A stretch of DNA of 21,085 nt, from assembly GCA_964581905.1 (NCBI GenBank), contig CAZOQJ010000031.1, positions 1-21,085 of the forward strand. The letters are read 5' to 3'. The notes below the pieces were generated by a model. That model worked only from the letters and a program-made list of their open reading frames with translations, searched no databases and was not told the DNA's origin. Below, in pieces: positions 13,708 to 20,537 of this stretch. Position numbers and translations under genes: made by a program. The stretch comes from CAZBWE01 sp964581905. Its GTDB lineage: Bacteria > Planctomycetota > Phycisphaerae > Sedimentisphaerales > Anaerobacaceae. Every line of letters starts with the position of its first letter. The stretch's first letter is position 1.

Positions 13708-15054
13708 CTATATGAGCCCTTGGTCGAGCATTGCGTCAGCTACTTTAACAAAACCAGCAATGTTCGCACCCATCAATAGATTGCCGGATTGACCATATTC
13801 TTTGGCCGCATCGAAACACTGCTTGTGGATGGCAATCATAATACTGTGAAGCCGCTCATCGACCTCCTCACGTGTCCAGGAAAGACGCATTGAGTTCTGC
13901 GACATCTCCAAGCCGGAAGTAGCGACGCCGCCGGCATTTGCGGCCTTGGCAGGGCCATAGAGAATTTTACTGGAGATGTATTGTTCAACGGCCTCTGGTG
14001 TACTTGGCATGTTGGCTCCTTCTGCAACGAGTTTACATCCATTCTTCAGAAGTGTTTTAGCGTCATTTTCATCGATTTCGTTCTGTGTTGCACTTGGAAA
14101 GGCACAATCACATTTTATACCCCAGGGCCGCTTGCCTTCGGAGTATTCAGCGCCGAATTTCTCAGCGTATTCTTTAATACGACCACGTCGGATGTTCTTT
14201 AGCTCAAGTACGAAGGCAAGTTTCTCATCATCAATACCATCAGGGTCGTGGATTGTACCATTGGAGTCGGATAGACTAACGACCTTCGCACCAAGCTGGT
14301 TGAGTTTTTCTACCGTGTACTGCGCCGCATTTCCGGAGCCGGAGACAGTGCAAACCTTACCCTCAAAGTTTTCGCCACGGGTCTTTAGCATCTCATCAGC
14401 GAAGTACACACAGCCATATCCGGTTGCTTCCGGACGAATGAGTGAGCCGCCCCAATTGAGTCCTTTGCCGGTGAAGACGCCGGTAAACTCGTTACGAAGG
14501 CGTTTGTATTGGCCGAACAGGTAGCCGATTTCGCGCCCACCGACGCCAATATCACCTGCTGGTACGTCCGTATCAGGCCCAATATAGCGGAAAAGCTCAG
14601 TCATGAAGCTCTGGCAAAAACGCATAACTTCATTATCGTTCTTGCCCTTGGGGTCAAAATCTGACCCGCCTTTGCTACCGCCCATCGGAAGAGTAGTAAG
14701 AGCGTTTTTGAATACCTGCTCAAATCCGAGGAATTTTAGGATACTAGCGTTGACAGTGGGGTGAAATCTCAACCCACCTTTGTATGGGCCGATTGCGCTG
14801 TTAAATTCAAATCGAAATCCGCGGTTGACATGAATGTTGCCTTTATCATCCTGCCAGGGCACCCGAAACATTATCTGCCTTTCCGGCTCGACAATTCTGT
14901 CGAGGATTTTGGCATCGACATACTCTGGGTGTTTTGCCAGCACCGGCCCCAGAGAGTCCAAAACCTCTTTTACGGCCTGTTGGAACTCTGTCTCGCCCGG
15001 GTTGCGTTTCAAGACCTGCTCGTAAACGGCCTGAATAGTTGTATTTACTGCCAC
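13708..15054 (-). CDS. gdhA: Glutamate dehydrogenase (hexameric, probably NADP-dependent)
   Basis: A 448-residue enzyme that interconverts 2-oxoglutarate plus ammonium and glutamate, linking nitrogen assimilation to the TCA cycle. The GTG start at 15054 follows GGAGG (15063-15067) by eight bases. An in-frame ATG 36 bases upstream lies before that site and is not used. Visible family blocks are NSAIGPYKGGLRFHP, the catalytic-Lys region PMGGSKGGSDFDPKGK, TDVPAGDIGVGGREIGY, the Rossmann-fold SGSGNAAQYTVEKL, and a C-terminal NAGGVATSGLEMSQNS. The length fits hexameric bacterial GDH-I, which is mostly NADP-specific. The cofactor is inferred from this family match, not from a binding residue I verified. 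A divergent LysR gene and a candidate operator over the promoter point to local regulation. Confidence 0.95.
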   Translation of the reverse strand: MAVNTTIQAVYEQVLKRNPGETEFQQAVKEVLDSLGPVLAKHPEYVDAKILDRIVEPERQIMFRVPWQDDKGNIHVNRGFRFEFNSAIGPYKGGLRFHPTVNASILKFLGFEQVFKNALTTLPMGGSKGGSDFDPKGKNDNEVMRFCQSFMTELFRYIGPDTDVPAGDIGVGGREIGYLFGQYKRLRNEFTGVFTGKGLNWGGSLIRPEATGYGCVYFADEMLKTRGENFEGKVCTVSGSGNAAQYTVEKLNQLGAKVVSLSDSNGTIHDPDGIDDEKLAFVLELKNIRRGRIKEYAEKFGAEYSEGKRPWGIKCDCAFPSATQNEIDENDAKTLLKNGCKLVAEGANMPSTPEAVEQYISSKILYGPAKAANAGGVATSGLEMSQNSMRLSWTREEVDERLHSIMIAIHKQCFDAAKEYGQSGNLLMGANIAGFVKVADAMLDQGLI

Positions 15055-15127
15055 TTGAGTAACCTCCAAAAAAAAAGTTAAATAATTCACTTTTGCAAGA
15101 CTGCTTCAATAAGCAGGACTAATAACA

Positions 15128-15156
15128 AAATTACATAATTGTATTGATAAGGACAA
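15128..15156 (-). promoter_or_regulatory. Candidate gdhA promoter
   Basis: On the minus strand, TTGTCC (15151-15156), 17 bases and TAATTT (15128-15133). The start would be near 15121, with about 67 bases of leader. The -35 lies within the inverted repeat at 15137-15158. Confidence 0.45.
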
Positions 15157-15158
15157 TT
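15137..15158. promoter_or_regulatory. Candidate LysR-type operator between gdhA and lysR-like gene
   Basis: Perfect 6-bp arms AATTGT (15137-15142) and ACAATT (15153-15158) around 10 bases contain the T-N11-A form of LysR-family sites. It sits in the divergent gap and covers the gdhA -35 and spacer, so bound protein could block or reshape gdhA transcription. Confidence 0.5.
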
Positions 15159-15230
15159 TGATAAAATAACATATCTTGGTAGTAGAGCACAAGAGATTAA
15201 AAGTAATATGATATATCAGGATAGCTTATA

Positions 15231-16118
15231 ATGCATATAGAAACGCTAAAAATATTCTGCGATTTAGCAGATTTGCGAAGTTTTTCAAAAACCGCCGAAA
15301 AGCATCTTCTAAGTCAATCGGCAATATCCCAGCAGCTCGCGCAGTTAGAGCTTGCTCACAAGTGTCAGCTAATCGACCGCAAGAAACGCCCAATTGAACT
15401 TACAACCGCAGGTCAGTTACTTTACAAGGCCTCCAAGGATATGCTCGATAGATATGAACAACTAAAAAGCGAATTAAATGCCTTGAATGCCTCCGCTGGT
15501 AGCAGAATAAATGTTGCAGCCATTTACAGCATCGGTATGCACACTCTGCCGGATTATGTTAAAAAATTTATGGTCAGCTATCCGGATGTGAATGTCCATA
15601 TCGAATACTTTAGCGCCGTCAAGATTTATGAATTGGTTTTAGCTGGCGATATCGATGTCGGCCTTGTGGCTGTTCCCAAGAGAGACAAGCGGCTGGATGT
15701 GTACGATTTTGAAGCAGAGCCGCTCGTTTTGGCCTGCAGCCCGAAGCACCCGTTATCCAGCCAGTCACGGGTGGATATACATCAATTGCAATTTGAAAAA
15801 TTCATTGCTTTTGAGAAAAATTTACCAACGCGCGTATGGATAGATGGAATTTTAGAGCGTTATAACATTATGGTTCAGCCGGTGATGGAATTCGATAATG
15901 TCGAAACTACCAAGCGAGCAGTAGAAATAAATGCAGGCATATGTATACTGCCTGAGGCGACGTTACTTCAGGAAGTCAGCACCGGGACAATAAAGGCGAT
16001 TCCATTCTCGAATGAAAAATTTGTCAGGCCGACCGGTATAGTCGTTCGCAAGGGTAAGATTTTAAGCCAGGCGGGGCGATACTTTATCGAGTTGCTCCGC
16101 AAAAAACACAAAGCGTGA
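15231..16118 (+). CDS. LysR-family transcriptional regulator
   Basis: A 295-residue regulator. Residues 1-60 form the winged helix-turn-helix (LKIFCDLADLRSFSKTAEKH, then SQSAISQQLAQLE), followed by a linker helix to about 88. Residues about 90-290 are the two-lobed periplasmic-binding-protein-like effector domain (INVAAIYSIGMHTLPDYV, ... GICILPEATLLQEV). LysR proteins commonly control the divergent neighbour, here gdhA, and respond to a small metabolite, possibly 2-oxoglutarate or glutamate by analogy with GltC. The effector is inference. The ATG at 15231 has only a weak CAGGA upstream. The stop codon lies within an inverted repeat that continues into the next gap. Confidence 0.92.
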   Translation: MHIETLKIFCDLADLRSFSKTAEKHLLSQSAISQQLAQLELAHKCQLIDRKKRPIELTTAGQLLYKASKDMLDRYEQLKSELNALNASAGSRINVAAIYSIGMHTLPDYVKKFMVSYPDVNVHIEYFSAVKIYELVLAGDIDVGLVAVPKRDKRLDVYDFEAEPLVLACSPKHPLSSQSRVDIHQLQFEKFIAFEKNLPTRVWIDGILERYNIMVQPVMEFDNVETTKRAVEINAGICILPEATLLQEVSTGTIKAIPFSNEKFVRPTGIVVRKGKILSQAGRYFIELLRKKHKA

Positions 16119-16184
16119 CCTGTGACTCGTGCCCCGGACGAGCAACGAGTCACGCTTGTCCGCCGTAGCTTCAGCGAAGGCGGA
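16111..16184. repeat. Intergenic palindromic repeat pair between lysR-like and HAD genes
   Basis: Two adjacent hairpins. The first has perfect arms AAGCGTGAC (16111-16119) and GTCACGCTT (16149-16157), with an alternative pairing GTGACTCGT/ACGAGTCAC inside. The second has CCGCC/GGCGG arms (16160-16164, 16179-16183) around CTTC/GAAG. It overlaps the lysR-like stop codon and fills nearly all of the gap, as a REP-like mobile repeat would. Confidence 0.7.
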
Positions 16185-16202
16185 AGCGACGAGACACGAA
16201 AA

Positions 16203-16826
16203 ATGTCAATTAAAGCTGTGATATTTGACTTGGATGGCACGATAACCCAGCCATATTTTGATTTCGGTGCCATTCGTGAAGAGATGGGGCTGGGCAGGAA
16301 TTCCGGGCCGGTTCTGGAGTCGATGCAGAAAATGTCGCCGGAGCAGCGTAAAAACGTAGAGAAAATTCTGCATTCTCATGAGAGAAAGGCAGTAATAGAA
16401 TCCAAACTTAATTCTGGTGCGAGAGAAACGCTCAATGCACTTCGCAAAGATGGTATTTACATTGGGATATTGACGCGGAACAAACGCGAAAATGCGTTTG
16501 CCATCGCAGATAAACACGGCTTGAAATTTGATGCTGTTGTAGGAAGAGATGAAGGCCCGGTAAAGCCTGATTCATTTGGTGTGTTGCGGATATGTGAGCA
16601 ATTCGGTGTAAAGCCACAGGAAACGCTGCTGGTTGGCGATTATCTTTTCGATTTGCTCTGTGCAAAATCAGCTGGTGCTGTCGCTGTTCTACTGAATAAT
16701 AACAACCAGGTTCCGGATTTTACCGAGCACGCTGATTTTTGTGTTGAAAACATCAGCCAGATACTTCAAATTATAGAAAAGAAATCAGAAGACAGAAGTC
16801 AGAATAAGGGCATTAATAACCAATGA
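16203..16826 (+). CDS. HAD-superfamily hydrolase, phosphoglycolate phosphatase-like
   Basis: A 207-residue phosphatase-type enzyme. Motif I is FDLDGT with nucleophile Asp9 and Asp11. Motif II is Thr91 in LTRN. Motif III is Lys121 in VKPDS. Motif IV is GDYLFD (Asp146, Asp150). A helical cap of about residues 16-75 places it in subfamily I with phosphoglycolate phosphatase and related enzymes; the substrate cannot be told. The ATG at 16203 is chosen because the HAD fold begins directly there. An earlier ATG at 16122 would add 27 residues encoded by the palindromic repeat. No good Shine-Dalgarno is seen. The stop overlaps the next start (ATGA), so the two genes are translationally coupled. Confidence 0.9.
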   Translation: MSIKAVIFDLDGTITQPYFDFGAIREEMGLGRNSGPVLESMQKMSPEQRKNVEKILHSHERKAVIESKLNSGARETLNALRKDGIYIGILTRNKRENAFAIADKHGLKFDAVVGRDEGPVKPDSFGVLRICEQFGVKPQETLLVGDYLFDLLCAKSAGAVAVLLNNNNQVPDFTEHADFCVENISQILQIIEKKSEDRSQNKGINNQ

Positions 16827-17617
16827 ATAAAAAGATAATAATAAAAGTTTTCCTTCTGTTTTTAGGCACAGTGGAAGTTTGTTGGGCCTGTGCAAGCACT
16901 AATCATTTGGACATACAGCAGTCGGAAAAGGATGCAAATAGCATTGAGGTAATCCTCGAACAATTAAGCAAAAAAACAAAAGAGCTTCAATCTTACGAGG
17001 CGCAGATCCAGTACAAGTTCAGCCAGCCGTTATTGGAATCGGAGACTGTTAGAAAAGGCGTGTTGTATTATGTAAAGAATGACAAAAGGTCCCGGCTGAG
17101 GATAAATTTTCAAACGCTCAAACAGGACGATGAAAAACAGCAGAAATACATCGAGCATTACATATTCGACGGCATTTGGCTTACGCATATCGACTATCAA
17201 ATCAAGGCGGTTAAACGTTACGAGTTGGCTGAGCCGAATAAACCCGTGGACGCCTTTGATTTAGTCAGCAGAAATTTTCCAATCATTGGTTTTAGCAAAG
17301 TCCAGGACCTTAAAAAGGAGTTTGAGATAAAGATAGCTGAGCAGCAGGGGGGCAAGGCGGAGGATTTTATTCAGTTGCATTTGAAGGTTAAGTCGGATTC
17401 AGTTTATAAGGATGACTACACTTCCATCGATTTTTGGATTGACGAAAGACTTTATCTGCCGATGAAAATAATTGCCACTTCCACCGAAGAGGATATTTAC
17501 GAAATAGAATTCTTAAAGCCAAAGGTTAATCAAAAAATAAACCAAAAGGTCTTTGAGTTCAAAATCCCCGGGGGCTTCAGCGTTGAAACAGAACCGTTAA
17601 GGAAAAAAGAAAAGTAA
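16823..17617 (+). CDS. Exported LolA-like (outer-membrane lipoprotein-sorting-like) protein
   Basis: A 264-residue protein whose start overlaps the HAD stop by four bases. Residues 1-22 are a signal peptide (KKIIIKVFLLFLGTVEV) ending near CWACAS. The Cys after Trp-Ala is not a good lipobox, so a soluble periplasmic form is more likely. Residues about 40-255 look like the curved beta-sheet of LolA-type or DUF1571-type proteins (LYYVKNDKRSRLRINF, HYIFDGIWLTHIDYQIKAVKRYEL, FWIDERLYLPMKIIA, FEFKIPGGF). Proteins of this shape carry lipids or act as envelope sensors; here the role is inferred only from the fold-like pattern. The C-terminus is Lys/Glu-rich. A palindromic repeat follows the stop after one base. 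Confidence 0.78.
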   Translation: MNKKIIIKVFLLFLGTVEVCWACASTNHLDIQQSEKDANSIEVILEQLSKKTKELQSYEAQIQYKFSQPLLESETVRKGVLYYVKNDKRSRLRINFQTLKQDDEKQQKYIEHYIFDGIWLTHIDYQIKAVKRYELAEPNKPVDAFDLVSRNFPIIGFSKVQDLKKEFEIKIAEQQGGKAEDFIQLHLKVKSDSVYKDDYTSIDFWIDERLYLPMKIIATSTEEDIYEIEFLKPKVNQKINQKVFEFKIPGGFSVETEPLRKKEK

Positions 17618-17618
17618 A

Positions 17619-17700
17619 TTGTCATTGCGAAGCTACAGAGGTAACTATGGCAATATCACTATTTAGTTATGAGATTGCTTCGCTGCGCTCGCAATGACAA
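17619..17700. repeat. 82-bp palindromic element with perfect 12-bp ends
   Basis: Ends TTGTCATTGCGA (17619-17630) and TCGCAATGACAA (17689-17700) are exact reverse complements. A second pairing, GAAGC near the left end with GCTTC near 17678, extends the stem. The form is that of a miniature, non-autonomous repeat. It begins one base after the LolA-like gene's stop codon. Confidence 0.8.
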
Positions 17701-17745
17701 ACACAACAAATTAGCCATAGAGAAGCACAGAGAAAAACCATTAAA

Positions 17746-18630
17746 ATGGGAACAGAAACTATTGGCTACTTACTACATTTGGGGTATCAGGTAATGAACA
17801 TTTGTATAAAAAATATAGGGTTTAATGTTCTTGGCGGGGTAATAGCGGGGATAATAACACTTGTAATAGTTGCAATCGGCAAGAAAGTTTTCTTTCTATG
17901 GAACCGTCATAAATTTAGGCAATTGTTTGGAAAAGATGTTTTGAAAGGATCAGATTTTCATCTTGTGTATGCCCAGCTTGGCCTTAGGGCAGTTAAGAAC
18001 GAGCAAGGAAATGTGGTGACTCATCCCTACGTGAAACCTGGAGAAGAAAGTTGCGGAGCAGGTTTCTCAATTGATAGGCCAGTAAACAGTTGTGAAGTTA
18101 GAGCTGCCAAGTATCTCGCAGAAGTTATAGGTGCTGAATCAAAACGAGCACCAATGTTATCTTCCGATTATGAGTTAAGGGGACGGGTAGATATATCGTT
18201 CATTTCTTTTGGTGGTCCCTTACCAAATTATAAAACTAAAGACGTTATTGAAAACAAAGGAAATGAGTTTGTTAGATTCGATAATCAAAATAATTTTGTA
18301 TCTAAGAAGTCAGGAAGAATCGTTTTACGCCGAGAGCAAGGTTTTGACTATGGTCTTGTTTTGAAACTTCACCCTGCACAGTTTCCAAAGCGAGTTTGGT
18401 TTGTATGTGCTGGAGTTGGTGAATGGGGAACATCAGGTGCAGCTCGTTATTTGGCTCACAAATGGAAACAAATCTATCATTATTCGAAAAAAAGACCATT
18501 TGCGATAATCGTAAGAGTTCGACCTAATCAAGATGAATCAGCCGAGCCTATTGTGAAAGTAAAAAATTCAACTGAGATAGAACAGTATGCTAATGTGATC
18601 GAGAGGCGTGAGAAAGGAAATAAGGGATAA
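17746..18630 (+). CDS. Membrane-anchored protein of unknown function with GGPLPN and GEWGTSGAA motifs
   Basis: A 294-residue protein I do not recognise as a named family. Residues about 27-52 form one membrane helix (GFNVLGGVIAGIITLVIVAI), followed by basic residues, so the rest is probably cytoplasmic. Residues 150-161 read ISFISFGGPLPN, and residues 216-237 read VWFVCAGVGEWGTSGAARYLA. The pairing of a GGPxxN loop with a later GxWGTxxAA helix resembles Rossmann-like alpha/beta domains that contact a nucleotide or another ligand; this is inference. Base composition is more AT-rich than the neighbours and codon use is looser, consistent with transfer. The start is uncertain: the ATG at 17746 has no Shine-Dalgarno, while a Met 16 codons later is preceded by GGGG nine bases away. 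Repeats flank the gene on both sides of its cluster. Confidence 0.6.
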   Translation: MGTETIGYLLHLGYQVMNICIKNIGFNVLGGVIAGIITLVIVAIGKKVFFLWNRHKFRQLFGKDVLKGSDFHLVYAQLGLRAVKNEQGNVVTHPYVKPGEESCGAGFSIDRPVNSCEVRAAKYLAEVIGAESKRAPMLSSDYELRGRVDISFISFGGPLPNYKTKDVIENKGNEFVRFDNQNNFVSKKSGRIVLRREQGFDYGLVLKLHPAQFPKRVWFVCAGVGEWGTSGAARYLAHKWKQIYHYSKKRPFAIIVRVRPNQDESAEPIVKVKNSTEIEQYANVIERREKGNKG

Positions 18631-18674
18631 TTATCTATATTGGAAAATTGCAAGTGAAATAGAAAGGGCTAAAG

Positions 18675-19151
18675 ATGGCGAAAGGGATAGTTATTTATTA
18701 TTCGAGAAGCGGTAATACCAAAGAGATGGCGGAGATTATCGCTAAATCGATGAATGAATCGGGCTTGAAGACAGAATGTAAATCTGTTGATAAGGTAAAA
18801 GCAGATGATTTACTCACGTTTGATGCGATAGTCGTCGGCTCGCCTACTTATTACGGGCATATGGCTGGGCCGCTCAAGCAGTTGTTCGATGATGCGGTCG
18901 GTTTCCACGGCCGGCTCGACGGCAAAGTTGGAGCGGCTTTTTCAAGTGCGGCGAATATCGGCGGTGGTAATGAAACTACTATTATGGGCATAATCGAAGC
19001 GATGCTCATCAGCGGGATGATAGTCCACGGCGACCCGCAGGGCGACCACTATGGGCCGGTCTCTATCGGCAAACCTGACCAAAGAGTGAAAAAGCAGTGC
19101 GTGCGCCGTGGCCAAAGAGTCGCAGAATTGACTAAAAAACTACATTCGTAG
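18675..19151 (+). CDS. Flavodoxin-family protein (WrbA/flavodoxin-like)
   Basis: A 158-residue FMN-binding electron carrier or quinone reductase. The N-terminal GIVIYYSRSGNTKEMAE (residues 4-20) is the FMN-phosphate loop. VVGSPTYYGHMAGPLKQLFD (53-72) matches the WrbA/flavodoxin second flavin loop. ANIGGGNETTI (93-103) and GDHYGP (123-128) match the third. The length lies between short flavodoxins (about 140) and WrbA (about 200). The ATG at 18675 is preceded by AAAGGG seven bases away. It follows the unknown membrane gene by 44 bases, so co-transcription is possible. Partner and substrate are unknown; a ferredoxin gene exists 1.4 kb away but is not linked. Confidence 0.9.
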   Translation: MAKGIVIYYSRSGNTKEMAEIIAKSMNESGLKTECKSVDKVKADDLLTFDAIVVGSPTYYGHMAGPLKQLFDDAVGFHGRLDGKVGAAFSSAANIGGGNETTIMGIIEAMLISGMIVHGDPQGDHYGPVSIGKPDQRVKKQCVRRGQRVAELTKKLHS

Positions 19152-19156
19152 CAGGA

Positions 19157-19257
19157 GAAATCAAAGATAGCCGCAAAGAACCATAAGTCTTGCTAAGTGC
19201 TAAACTTAGAAGAATAAAAATTGGACGAATACTTGTGTTTTTGTGCCTTTGTGGTAA
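19157..19257. repeat. Degenerate repeat with CAAAG-rich inverted ends
   Basis: The left end TAGCCGCAAAGAACCA (19157-19172 region) and the right end TTGTGCCTTTGTGGTA (about 19239-19254) are imperfect reverse complements. A related fragment, TAGCCATAGAGAAGCACAG, lies at 17713-17731. It looks like a decayed member of a dispersed intergenic repeat; limits are approximate. Confidence 0.4.
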
Positions 19258-19294
19258 AAAAATACTGTTTTTTTACAAAAAAAAGCAATTTCCT

Positions 19295-19323
19295 TTGACA
19301 AACTGTTGGCAGGCAGTTAAGTT
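19295..19323 (+). promoter_or_regulatory. Promoter of the Hc1-like gene
   Basis: A perfect -35 TTGACA (19295-19300), a 17-base spacer and TAAGTT (19318-19323). Transcription would start near 19330, giving about 53 bases of leader with AAGGAGGT close to the start codon. Confidence 0.55.
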
Positions 19324-19382
19324 TTTGGCGGTTTTAAGCTGAAAAAAAGCAATTTTAACCGTAAATAAGGAGGTTTACTTTG

Positions 19383-19556
19383 ATGCAAGAGTACGAAGCT
19401 CTCAAAGCACTGGTTGCTGAAATTGAGTCTGATATCGACAAAGCCAGCGGCGGGAATAAGGCAGCAGGTACACGAGTACGCAAAGAAATGCAGAAGATTA
19501 AACAAGCTGCTCAAAGCGTTCGCAACCGCATTCTTGAAATCAGATCAACCGATTAA
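19383..19556 (+). CDS. Hc1/histone H1-like small protein
   Basis: A 57-residue protein with the pattern of bacterial histone-H1-like Hc1 proteins known from Chlamydiae, Bacteroidetes and Planctomycetes: YEALKALVAEIESDIDKA (residues 4-21), the signature GGNKAAGTRVRKEMQKIK (23-40), and QAAQSVRNRILEIR (41-54). Members are thought to bind DNA or nucleoid and are mostly alpha-helical. This one lacks the long Lys/Ala-rich tail of chlamydial Hc1 and has only a modest positive charge, so compaction of DNA should not be assumed. The ATG has a strong AAGGAGGT (19367-19373) nine bases upstream. The gene is short and easily missed. It has its own promoter and precedes the FabZ-like gene by 141 bases. Confidence 0.85.
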   Translation: MQEYEALKALVAEIESDIDKASGGNKAAGTRVRKEMQKIKQAAQSVRNRILEIRSTD

Positions 19557-19590
19557 ATTATCACAAGGACTCATAATCGCTGCTTTGGCA

Positions 19591-19660
19591 TTGTGTTGTG
19601 CGTAATGCTCCTGCAGCCGTAGGGGCAGGCTGTTTCCTTATTACGCGAGGCCAAACACAA
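19591..19660. repeat. 70-nt triple-nested inverted repeat between Hc1-like and FabZ-like genes
   Basis: Three nested pairs of exact arms: TTGTGTT/AACACAA (19591-19597 and 19654-19660), GCGTAAT/ATTACGC (19600-19606 and 19640-19646), and CCTGC/GCAGG (19610-19614 and 19625-19629). It may fold as one branched hairpin in RNA or be another miniature repeat. No T run follows, so it is not a simple terminator. Confidence 0.6.
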
Positions 19661-19697
19661 TACAGCAGCACCGGGAGTTTGCATATCAAGGTCGATT

Positions 19698-20177
19698 ATG
19701 CCGCCACCTTTATTGTTTGATTTATCGCAAATAAACTTGGCAGGTGAGCCGGTCTTCGACAAAGAAGCTATCGGCAGGCAGAATCCCCAGCGCTTTGAGA
19801 TGCAGCATCTTGATGGTGTTCTTTGGTATGACAAGCGAAAGTATCTCGTTCTGGGTTATAAGGATGTAACGCAGAATGAGTTTTGGATTCGCGGTCATAT
19901 TCCGGGTCGGCCGTTGATGCCAGCCGTGATAATGGTCGAGGCAGCAGCACAACTATTGTGCTTTTTTGTAAAACAGGTTTATGGAGAGTCGACCTTTATT
20001 GGCTTTACAAGCATAGATTCAGCAAAGTTCCGTTCTACTGTCGAGCCGGGCCGACGATTATATTTGCTCGGCCATATCACAAAATTTAAAAAGGGCAGAA
20101 AATATAGCGCCAGCATTCAGGGGGTTGTTGATGGCAATATGGTTTTTGAGACGGCCGTATCTGGTATGGCCGTTTAG
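19698..20177 (+). CDS. FabZ-like (3R)-hydroxyacyl-ACP dehydratase
   Basis: A 159-residue hot-dog-fold protein. FabZ removes water from 3-hydroxyacyl-ACP in fatty-acid elongation. The catalytic signature is FWIRGHIPGRPLMPAVIMVE (residues 62-81), with His67 and Glu81 in the active-site positions. The family usually has HFPG.P.MPG, so this is a slightly changed form, with Ala for the last Gly of MPG. SAKFRSTVEPGRRLYL and YSASIQGVVDGNMVFETAV match the later strands. The first 35 residues extend beyond a minimal FabZ. The ATG is preceded by AAGG eight bases away. No other fatty-acid genes are adjacent, so it may act on a special acyl chain rather than in the main pathway. Confidence 0.85.
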   Translation: MPPPLLFDLSQINLAGEPVFDKEAIGRQNPQRFEMQHLDGVLWYDKRKYLVLGYKDVTQNEFWIRGHIPGRPLMPAVIMVEAAAQLLCFFVKQVYGESTFIGFTSIDSAKFRSTVEPGRRLYLLGHITKFKKGRKYSASIQGVVDGNMVFETAVSGMAV

Positions 20178-20330
20178 TATTGCCGGAACTGCAGGCGCAA
20201 ATCGCAAGTCGGCAATCGAAAATCGCAAATTTTATCACTCTCTTTTCGAAAAGGAGAACATTTGAGCATTAGACCGCAGTTGAGCATTATGGTTTTTTCT
20301 CCACTATCTATTTTCTATTGTTCAACTGCT

Positions 20331-20355
20331 CTATTTTTTGCTCCGCAAAAAATAG
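20331..20355. terminator. Perfect 11-bp hairpin just 3' of tRNA-Glu
   Basis: Arms CTATTTTTTGC (20331-20341) and GCAAAAAATAG (20345-20355) around TCC. On the minus strand it begins within the last tRNA bases, and its first arm carries a six-T run. It could end tRNA transcription, though the T run lies inside the stem. Confidence 0.45.
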
Positions 20356-20427
20356 CCCCAAGGGGATTCGAACCCCTGTTGCCGGGTTGAAAACCCGGTG
20401 TCCTAGACCTACCTAGACGATGGGGCC
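20353..20427 (-). tRNA. tRNA-Glu(TTC)
   Basis: A complete 75-nt tRNA on the minus strand without encoded CCA. The acceptor 5' strand is GGCCCCA (20427-20421) and the 3' strand is TGGGGCT with discriminator A (20353). The anticodon arm is CCGGG, loop TTTTCAA, CCCGG, giving anticodon TTC, which reads GAA and GAG. The T arm AGGGG/CCCCT encloses TTCGAAT. The first acceptor pair is G1-U72, where glutamate tRNAs normally have G-C. Confidence 0.95.
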
Positions 20428-20470
20428 AGCCACCGAAAATCAAAATTTAAGTGTCAAAACGCAAAATTAA

Positions 20471-20499
20471 GGAGTTCGTTGCCGCAAAGCGGCAACTCC
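20471..20499 (-). terminator. GC-rich hairpin after the ferredoxin gene
   Basis: Stem TTGCCGC/GCGGCAA (seven exact pairs, AAA loop on the + strand), extended by GGAG/CTCC. It lies about 40 bases after the ferredoxin stop, between it and tRNA-Glu. The minus-strand T content after it is modest and the + strand T tract is longer, so direction is uncertain. Confidence 0.5.
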
Positions 20500-20537
20500 A
20501 CAATTTTAATTTTTTATTTTTAACTTTTTAGTTTTGA

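Noticed and set aside
13976..14524. 182-residue open frame on the + strand inside gdhA
   Set aside because: It is fully antisense to a clear glutamate dehydrogenase and shows no family motif or ribosome site.
15055..15090. Upstream ATG extending gdhA by 12 residues
   Set aside because: The Shine-Dalgarno GGAGG lies downstream of this ATG and serves the GTG at 15054; the extra residues do not match the family.
16122..16202. HAD start at the upstream ATG
   Set aside because: The first 27 residues are encoded by an intergenic palindromic repeat, and the HAD fold begins at the ATG at 16203. It is kept only as a hypothesis in the findings.
15607..17700. CRISPR array suggested by several palindromic repeats
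   Set aside because: The repeats differ from each other, are not regularly spaced, and no cas gene is present.
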